A DNA stretch of 64,000 nt from Falciphora oryzae. Its lineage: Eukaryota > Ascomycota > Sordariomycetes > Magnaporthales > Magnaporthaceae. Of the stretch, positions 53,776 to 61,299 are shown one piece after another. The notes beneath the pieces are model-generated. The model was not told the origin of the DNA, ran no database searches, and was given only the letters and a program-made list of their open reading frames with translations. The DNA lies in contig JNVV01000054.1 in NCBI GenBank assembly GCA_000733355.1, positions 160,006 through 224,005 of the forward strand. Direction: 5' to 3'. How positions within the stretch are numbered: the first letter of the stretch is position 1; the number at the start of each line of letters is the position of its first letter. Both the position numbers and the translations under genes were made by a program.

Positions 53776-55269
53776 TCATGTAATTACAAGTTGACCGCTA
53801 ACCAGAGGCGGCGGAGGCGCCCTCTCGTTGTTCTCATCCTTCCCTCCTTCGTACTCGGCACTCTGCAGGTCGTCATCACGAACCCCTATTGCCCCATTAT
53901 AGGGGTAGATCTCGGGCCCATCGTAGCGTTTCCGCGTCCATTTGACCGTCCACGTGTACATCCGAGCCCCCAGGTTTTTCATCATTCTCCGAATGAGCTC
54001 TTTGCGATATGGACGACCCCGTTTGTAGCAGATCCCGCGCTTGCAGCCACAGTGGCAGGCCATGTGGATGATGGACCCGCGCCACGTTATCTTCTCGATC
54101 GGGTTGCCGTCGGCAGAGAGGTAGTAGTAGCCGCCGTTGATGTTGGGATTAAGCGGCAGCTGCCAAACCCGCGCGGCCCACTCCACTATCGCATCCATCT
54201 CTTTCCTGCGATATTGGTCGATGTCGAAATCGATAGTAAGCGTCCTCAGCTCCGGGAGGTTGACGAACTTGCGGCCCCAGGGCCCTTGGAACTCGGCATC
54301 GTCCTCCAGTAGCTCGAAGCGCAGACCGGGTGGCATCCAGGCCGGGCGCCCCGTCGGCGACCCTCCCTGTTTTAGCGCTTGCTCCAGGGTGAAGTCTTTG
54401 GAAAGCTCCATGGCTTCCTCCATGTCGCTTTGCGCGCCGAAAGGGTTGATCACCATCTGTTCCGGCACAAAGCAACCGTCCATCCCAGACTTGGGGATGG
54501 TGAAGCGGAGGTGCTGCAGCTTGAGGAACGGGGGCGGGTGGCGATGTCCAAGCAGGTAGTCGTCGTTCGGGAAGCCCGGGTGGCCGAAGATGCGCGCGCT
54601 CCGGAACCTTTGCTCCCACTCGATCCTTTCGCGTGACCACGAGTCCAAGGCTCTCCCAGCGAAGCCAGGTGGGTACCAGCGCTCTGGGTCGAACTCGATC
54701 CCAAACCCGAGGTTGAAAGGGTGCCACGGCCCCGTCCACCACCACCAGCAGCGCTCAGTCTGGAAGCAGAACGGGCGCGCCTCGACGAAGGCGCGGCGAC
54801 ACGAGGCGAGCAGGCTGATGGAGAGGACGGGGCGGCCGCGGTAGCCGGGCCGGCACCAAGACAGCTCATCGTCCAGGTAGAAAGTCGTGCCGTTGGGGCC
54901 GCGCAATTCGTCGAGGTCGTCGGGAAGGTCTGAGTCTGCATTGTCGTCGTGGCCGCTCTGTTCGCGGAAGTCGTGATCCCAGTAAGCGTCCAAGTAGTGG
55001 ATAAGACCGTTATCGGATGGTGTCCAGCCGTTCTCCCTGCCGTAGATCAAGATAGTAGGTGTCAAGGCATAGCGGAAAATTTCGAGCCGAATTTCCGCCG
55101 GGATAGTGCCGTTGAAGAGAGGCGAACCGTTTTGGGAATCGACCTCCCAGGAGTTGGCAAGCGAGTCGAGAGTGTTGTGCATCGTGCGATTGCTGGGCAG
55201 ACAACTTAGGTAGTAGGTTGGCTGGATGCGCCACTGGAGCTGGCCGGAAGCGTTGATAAAATGGAGCAA
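53776..55269 (-). CDS. 2EXR-domain-type fungal protein, function unknown
   Basis: An intronless ORF of 497 residues. An internal ATG at 55182 (MHNTLDSLANSWEVD) is an equally good start. Near residue 50-75 the motif PLFNGTIPAEIRLEIFRYAL matches the start of the 2EXR domain found in many fungal orphan-like proteins, related in layout to F-box openings. Later segments (SISLLASCRRAFVEARPFCF, RTLTIDFDIDQYR) also fit that family. There is no signal peptide or membrane segment. The C-terminal region has a Cys/His-rich CHCGCKRGICYKRG cluster and a charged tail. 2EXR proteins have no established function. The frame is intact over its length in a region of decay, suggesting selection or recent arrival. 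Confidence 0.75.
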   Translation of the reverse strand: MLHFINASGQLQWRIQPTYYLSCLPSNRTMHNTLDSLANSWEVDSQNGSPLFNGTIPAEIRLEIFRYALTPTILIYGRENGWTPSDNGLIHYLDAYWDHDFREQSGHDDNADSDLPDDLDELRGPNGTTFYLDDELSWCRPGYRGRPVLSISLLASCRRAFVEARPFCFQTERCWWWWTGPWHPFNLGFGIEFDPERWYPPGFAGRALDSWSRERIEWEQRFRSARIFGHPGFPNDDYLLGHRHPPPFLKLQHLRFTIPKSGMDGCFVPEQMVINPFGAQSDMEEAMELSKDFTLEQALKQGGSPTGRPAWMPPGLRFELLEDDAEFQGPWGRKFVNLPELRTLTIDFDIDQYRRKEMDAIVEWAARVWQLPLNPNINGGYYYLSADGNPIEKITWRGSIIHMACHCGCKRGICYKRGRPYRKELIRRMMKNLGARMYTWTVKWTRKRYDGPEIYPYNGAIGVRDDDLQSAEYEGGKDENNERAPPPPLVSGQLVIT

Positions 55270-55556
55270 ACACGTGCAAATCCCTCTACTCTGGATCGCT
55301 CTTCCATTTCGTCAAGTTGGTTCAGCATCAGTGTTTTATCATTGTGATGCGGGTACGACCGCGTCGATTGTTGGAAGGTAGGGGTGAAGTTTCCATGGAT
55401 CGTGAAGCCGCGCCGATTTGTGCTGCAGCGCGCAACGGAGCCGAGCGGAAGACGCGACGACGGAGAAATGACATCACGTCGTTTCCTTTTAAATCCAATC
55501 CATTCGAGGAGCGGAATGGAAGCCCCAGGGATCTTCTATGCATCTTCCGATACAAA

Positions 55557-55769
55557 ATGTGGCTTAAACCTGGTCCTCTGTCTGCTTTTCGAGCTCCGAT
55601 AACTGCAGCCAAACTCTCTCGAACATCGAGCCTCAAATACTCGAGCATCACGAACACGCGCCAACACGCCACAAGACTGACAACTGCAACAAGATCCATA
55701 TCCACGAGCCCAATTCCAAGAAAGATGTCGGTCAAAGGTGGAAAAGATGGCGCCTTCCAGCCCGTTAAG
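55557..55769 (+). pseudogene. N-terminal fragment of a mitochondrial protein, cut by a retroelement-like insertion
   Basis: From ATG 55557 the frame encodes MWLKPGPLSAFRAPITAAKL and a long Ser/Thr/Arg-rich, acid-free stretch ending RSISTSPIPRKMSVKGGKDG, a typical mitochondrial presequence with a cleavage-like region. After FQPVK, at 55770, the sequence changes to TGTTACGACCAGCATG, an LTR-like start, and the frame ends within ten codons. The rest of the protein is missing from the window, so the identity is unknown. Upstream in-frame sequence to 55317 is probably leader. Confidence 0.55.
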
Positions 55770-56587
55770 TGTTACGACCAGCATGCAGGCACCCCTTGAA
55801 GAGAGGGAAAGGGGGCCACCTCTACCCCGCACACCCAGGCGAGAAGAACAGGAGCCACGTGACAAGGTCACGTGACCCCGAGTGATCACCTCGATCGCCT
55901 GGTGAGCATTCGATCACCTCAGTCACCAAATGAGCAAAGTGAGCAAAGCGCTCACCCAGGAAGCGAAGTGATCGAAAACTTTGTAAAAACAGACGATAAG
56001 TACATAAAGGGAGGATTTCCTACCGTTCTAAGATAGTTCTTAACTAAAGCTTCGGCATCAGTCAACCTAAGTTAGCTCCCAAGTAACCTTAGGGCAAGCA
56101 ATCAGACCGTTACCTTCTAGCACCCAGTTCACCCTGAAGCAGGCGCTAGAGTTACTGTCCAGTCCACCCCTGAGGCGCCCTACTTTAGGAGCAGAACCCC
56201 TGATTGTAACATTAAGGGCCTGATCGGCCGGTACAGGTGCCAAGAGACAGGGGGTTTTTATTTTATCTGGACGCGCCTTGCCTTTTTTAGTAGGGGATCC
56301 GCAGCCAAATTGGGGCACGACTGTCCGTACCGGCAAGAACAGGATCACAGGGATTAGAGGGAGGTACCCAACTTGCAGGGAGTTGTTTGAGGCCAAAACT
56401 AAGCCAAATTAGTACTAGTTGCCCAGCAAAATTGGCTCAAACCCTTGTTCTTGTGCAGGTGCCGTGCCGGCGAGCAAATGGGCGATACGGTAACCTGTGC
56501 GTGGCGAAGGCGGGGTTCTTTTGTGCTGAAATGACTGCCAGTTTATTAGCAAAACGAAGCTATTCACAACAACGCCATGGAATCTGA
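55770..56587 (+). mobile_element. Probable LTR-retroelement remnant
   Basis: Begins TGTTACGACC, a common start of fungal Ty3-type LTRs. It contains GTCACGTGACCCC with related GATCAC/GTGAGC motifs repeated to about 55975, then a TATA-like ACATAAAGG near 56003. The downstream minus-strand ORF (56067-56396) has no recognisable gag or pol domain. The right end is cut by an LTR of family 2 at 56588. No paired LTR was found, so boundaries are uncertain. Confidence 0.45.
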
Positions 56588-56872
56588 TGTAACAAGGGGT
56601 CAAAGACGGCTTGGAGAAGGATCTCTATATTGCAGATAATCTTTCTATGGGCTCAAGAGATGCTTGAGGAAGAAGGAATCTTTCATGGAGGACATAGGAG
56701 ATGGCAGGGTTTATATAAACCACCCTGTGATCCGTGCGAAGTATTGAGTATATGATTCACACTGCCCCTCCGGCCTTCGGCCTTTGGGCCTCGGGGCCGT
56801 TGGGCACCTATACCGGTTCCCGGACCTTCTGTGGGGCCGATTAGGTGAGTCCACAGGTTCTTCCGTGTGACA
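56588..56872 (+). repeat. LTR, family 2, second copy, without matching target duplication
   Basis: 285 bp, TGTAACAAGG...CCGTGTGACA, differing from 33138-33422 at about five or six positions, all transitions. The flanks are TCTGA on the left and GTTGG on the right, so there is no 5-bp duplication. The right flank enters a LINE in mid-coding region. Confidence 0.88.
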
Positions 56873-58125
56873 GTTGGATACGGCTGGGTAATACACCAAG
56901 CCGGCCAACGCAAACTTTCCGGGCACGGCCGGCTGGCGCATCCGGCGGAAGTTTTCGACGGCGAAGCGGAAGGGGCCCGCATGGGCCTCCGCAAAGCCGT
57001 TTGGAACTTCCGCAACTGCACTTTCTACCTGTGCCTCGATAACACCTCGGCGGCTAATAGCTGCTTAAGTACGGCCCCCGACAGTTCACAAGGGGCCTTT
57101 AAGGAGGTCCGTTGCTTTATGGATAAACACCGGGTCCACGTTCGCTGGTCCCCGGGCCATACGAGAATCCCCGGGAACGAAAAGGCCGATGCCGAAGCAA
57201 AGTTGGGATCGGCTGTGCCGATACCCCAGCACTCCAAGCCAACGGTGGCCGGAGTAAAGGCTTTAGCCCGGAAATTGGCCCGAAACGCCCGAAACGCATG
57301 GTTTAACAATAACCTCCCGGAACGGTACAGGGCTATAGGCCTCCCGCCGGCACCTCAACACACGCCTAACGCGTTACAACTGCACCGGAAGGTACTGCAA
57401 CGGCTAATAGCCGCACGCACAGGGCACGGGGACTTCGACTTGTACCACCGAAAGTTCCAGCACGAAGACGATAACCCGTGCCGCTGCGGAAGAAACAAGT
57501 CCCCCTCCCACCCTGTATATTGCAGGTTGGCTAGCGCGGCAGAAAACAAGTGGCCTATAGCGGACCCCTCCCCGGCTTTCGATAGGCCCGGGTACTGGAA
57601 ACGGCTATTGCAAAAGCCTTCCCTTTTTGCCTCGTTCGCCGAGGTTACTAACTATTACACTATCGCTGGGCGGTAGTAATAGCGTTTAAAAAGCCCGCAT
57701 ACAACCTATTTCCTTTTTCCCTCTGCACTTTTCACCTTTCCCTTTGTACTATTAGGACCAACAGTAGGCTCGTTGGTCCCCCGTATCTCCAGCCGGGCCC
57801 GGGGGTCCCGAGGACCCCCCCGCCCAAACCCGGCCTCACCCCCTTTCCCGGCACACCCGCCGGCCGACAGCATCACTACCAACAGCAGCGCTTACAGCGC
57901 CCAGGCGTTTACTCGCCCTTTTGCCGATTGCCCGCTCACCAACAAGGAGCGCCGGAATGCGGCCCGAACTCCGTGTGCCTTCGGGTTCAAATCTGTTAGC
58001 CCCTCGATAGCAACATGTAGCCTAGTGTCAAGCTTAGGTAGCGCTAGCACGTCATATGCCCCTTGGGAGGCAGGGACTGGTAGATCCCGACTTTCTGACG
58101 TTAAAAAGACTCTCTCTCTCCCCCA
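56873..58125 (+). mobile_element. 5'-truncated LINE (non-LTR retrotransposon), copy B, RNase H end
   Basis: An open frame to 57676 (about 268 codons) encodes the C-terminal RNase H domain: GYGWVIHQAGQRKLSG with FDGEAEGARMGL, then CLDNTSAANS and HVRWSPGHTRIPGNEKADAE. A zinc-knuckle-like stretch CRCGRNKSPSHPVYC follows. The reverse transcriptase and endonuclease are absent, because the copy begins at the end of the family 2 LTR. The 3' untranslated region runs to a (CT)n tract at 58110-58120. The frame is open, unlike copy A. It ends directly next to a 5S rRNA fragment. Confidence 0.85.
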
Positions 58126-58130
58126 ATAGC

Positions 58131-58208
58131 ACGGCCCGGATACGCCAAGGCCGAACTAGTACTCAGGTGGGTGACCACTGGGGAATCCTCGGTGTTGTAT
58201 GTTTTGCC
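58131..58208 (+). pseudogene. 5S rRNA gene fragment (3' part)
   Basis: GGCCGAACTAGTACTCAGGT, then GGGTGACCACTGGGGAATCC and a GGTGTTGTATGTTTT end, is the 3' half of ascomycete 5S rRNA. It includes the internal box C and the T run that terminates RNA polymerase III. The 5' half is missing; the LINE tail sits in its place. Confidence 0.8.
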
Positions 58209-58577
58209 TGCTGTAGCTTTTTTATTTTATTTTTGCGCCCAGTGGGTGGCGGCATTTATTCCCGTGAGCCAATGACGTGAATGTGAAGAATCAATCGTGG
58301 ATCAGGAGGAAGCAATCCATCTGGAGATGTGGCAGACAGGAGCCAAGGGCCAAGTCCTATCAGGATACAGTCCGTGCACTGAACCTCACGCCATGCACAA
58401 CGGCATAGAACTTAGGTTACAGCCAAGCCGTTTGCCATAGAAGTTCGTCTGTTGGTGCGGGTATATCAGACGGGTGCATTTGTCGTCACATAAAATCCTC
58501 AGCATTCGGCTGAGGAAATATCCTCTCATTTCCTCTCTCACCCCGCTGGACTTGATCACACGAAACGAAAAATCCAG
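58209..58577. other. Promoter region of second HET gene
   Basis: No ORF of interest. A TTTTTATTTTATTTTTG run follows the 5S fragment at about 58218. The leader of the HET gene starts within this stretch. Confidence 0.45.
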
Positions 58578-59849
58578 ATGGGAGATTCGGCGACAATGGA
58601 AAACCAACCTCACCGCTTGACGCCGGCGGAATGCGTCATTTGCAATGCTCTCGCGAAGATCATCGCTCTTCCGCCTAAACGCGATCTTGCTGTCGACGCG
58701 CCTTTTAGCGTGCCGGACTGCGGGCGCCATCAAGTGCTTATTGATATGATCCTACCGTGGCACACGCCCGATCACACCCTTGAGTTCAACAAGAGCGGCG
58801 GCGAGCCTTGGTTCCGCCACAGCACCCAGCGTCCGTGGTTGACTCTTGTCCCTCCTCATCCGCCCCTGCCCGACGGCGGCGGCTCGTGGGGCGTTGGCAG
58901 GATTGTGGATGCGAACTGGACCGATCTGGAGGTCCTGCGCGGATTTTTGGACAACTGCAGGCGCACTCACGGCGTGCTCTGCGAGTCGACCGTGCTCGAG
59001 CCTGGCGAGGCCAAGCCCAGGCCGAGGTGGCTTATCGACGTCACAAAGCAATGTCTCGTCGATGGCGGCGCTGCCGCGGGAGCGTACACGCAGCTCAGCT
59101 ATGTGCGCGGCAAGCCCAGCACCAAGTACATTTGTGCAACCAAGGCCAACGTCGCGGAGCTGCAGACACCAGGCGCGCTCGAGGGCGAGGATGTGCTGCC
59201 CAAAACTTGGCGTGACGCAATTCACCTCACCCGTCTACTCGGAATTCCGAACCTGTGGATCGATTTGCTTTGCGTGGTGCAGGACGATACACCGCACGCG
59301 AGGCGCGAGCTCCGGAAGTCGGCGTACATCTGCAACGGCGCCGAACTGCTGATAGCCGCCATGGACGGGCTCGACGCGCACCACGGGATCCCGGGAATCC
59401 AGGAGCTGCCCGGGGCGCAGCCGCGGACACTTTCTACGCCGCAAAAGCATGTCTACCGTTTCGCCACTCCAGACGGCCTGCACGAATCTGCCGTGGTGGG
59501 TTATGAACCACCCCGGACGCAAGCCTGGTTTCGGCAGCGCCAGGGACCGGGAGGGCCGCGCTGGCGTGCACGGGCGTGGTGCGGTGGAGTCGAATGGGCC
59601 GTCTCACGACGGGCCTTGATATTCGACGGTGGCAGAGCGTGTTGGAGTTGTGAGTCGTTTCCGGATTGGGGCCTGGGTTCCGAGGCCGGTTTTATGCACA
59701 AGCAGACATTCTGGGTCGGCGACGTCGCGCACATGCGGGAGGACAACGCCCATGTTTGCAGCGAGACGTACGGATGCAGGATGGGCCGGCGGGTCGAGCA
59801 CGACGTCGCAGACCAGGACGACACCCTGTGGGAGGATCTTGGCGACGGG

Positions 59850-59926
<77 letters not shown>

Positions 59927-61244
59927 CGACCCCGAAGATGAAAACTACGACAACGCAGAGGACTTGGTAAAGCCCGACCAGCGGAACTGGCGATACGCGC
60001 TTAAAAACGTCTGGCCGCCAGTTCGGCAGTACCTGGACGCCGTCGTCGAGCTGAGCCAGCTGTGGACGGCAGACCCAGGAGGCCTGCTCGATGTTGCGGC
60101 CGGTGTGGCCACAGCTTTCGGGCGGCGCTTCGAAGGAGGCTTCGTCGCCGGGCTGCCCGAGACCTGTTTTGACCTGGCCATGCTGTGGCGCATCCCCCAC
60201 GGGATAGCGCGCTCTGAAAACACCGGTGGCGACGGCGACTATGGAGCGCGTCCGAGCTGGTCGTGGGCTGGCTGGAACACGGTCGAGAATGTGAAAGGAG
60301 ATCGGTACCACTGCGGCCTGATGATAGGCTACGAAGCAGAAAGCCTCGACTACATCGTGGCCAAGCGCGAATCCTCTGCCGAAATCGTCCCGACAGTGCC
60401 TGACTGGGCCACGGGCGACGACGTCCACCTGCCGCCGTCGGAACGGCGTCCTTTGCGGCTGCACCGGCGATGGGCCGAGCTCAAGGAGCAATACAGACCC
60501 CCTGCTTCCGACGCGGTCCTTCCACAGCCGCCACTGGGCTGGACGCGCCTGAGGAAGGAGATCGGCTACGGCGCAAAGACGTACAATGCTCCTGCAGGAT
60601 TCGAGAACTCCCCGTTTGTCTACGCGCACCGATCGGTGCCCAACAAGTGGTTTTGGTACCCGATCCCATTTGCTCCGGCGCAGACGATGCCGGCTGGCGA
60701 CGAGGACGATGACAGCGAGGGAGACACGCCGGACCTGCGGCCGCGGTTCCTCTTCGGCACAGTGGAGCGCAGCAAGCGGTTTTACCTGCATAGAGCCGTC
60801 GCTCTCGAAGGCGATACGTACGACGATCGCCAATGGCTTGAATGGCTGGTGCGGCATAGGGACTCGGCGGCGTTTCACCTGCTGCGCGACGAGGGCCAGG
60901 GCATCGCGGGCTTGCTGGAAGTCCACTGGTCGGGGCCGCAGGCGCTGCAGGCGAATGAGGATCGGGCCGCTGTCCAGCTGGTGGCGATCTCGCGAGGGAG
61001 GGCCAGGCGGACAGCCGAACTCCCTGAGTGCCTGCACCGCGAAAGCTGGTTCTGGAGTGAACGATCGCCGCTGTGGGAATACTACAACGTGCTGCTGGTG
61101 GAGGAGCCTGCCGACGCCGGCCGCTGGATGCAGGAGGGCCGTCCCTCGCCCATCGTGCTGGAGCGGAGGGGAATTGGAAGAATTTGCAAGGAGCTGTGGG
61201 AGGCAGAGGCGACCAGGGAATCGGTTGAGGTGGTTCTTTCCTGA
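58578..61244 (+). CDS. HET-domain protein with long poly-Asp tract
   Basis: A single ORF of 888 residues. The N-terminal 60 residues have Cys pairs (CVICNALAK). The HET core begins with AYTQLSYVRGKPSTKY near residue 168 (YxxLSYxWG in the family), followed by LPKTWRDAIHLTRLLGIPNL and WIDLLCVVQDD near 226, the two strongest HET motifs. Trp of the first motif is Arg here. A run of about 27 Asp lies near residues 425-450. The C-terminal 430 residues contain a PSWSWAGWNTVENV motif typical of the end of HET proteins, plus Trp-rich segments. HET proteins induce cell death on incompatible contact. The stop falls inside a 36-bp tandem duplication, and a decayed ankyrin-repeat gene follows on the same strand, as in HET-ANK pairs or fusions. 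Confidence 0.85.
59850..59929 (+). repeat. (GACGAT)n coding microsatellite, poly-Asp
   Basis: About 80 bases of alternating GAC and GAT codons, in frame in the HET gene. Slippage in multiples of 3 would change Asp number without breaking the frame. Confidence 0.92.
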
Positions 61245-61295
61245 TTGACGCAGTCGCGGGTCGAGGTGGTTCTTTCCTATTTGACCCAGTGGCGG
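61225..61295 (+). repeat. 36-bp imperfect tandem duplication over the HET stop codon
   Basis: GAGGTGGTTCTTTCCTGATTGAC at 61228 recurs as GAGGTGGTTCTTTCCTATTTGAC at 61264 with a 36-bp period. The first unit holds the TGA stop; the second reads through in the same frame. Confidence 0.85.
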
Positions 61296-61299
61296 GCAC

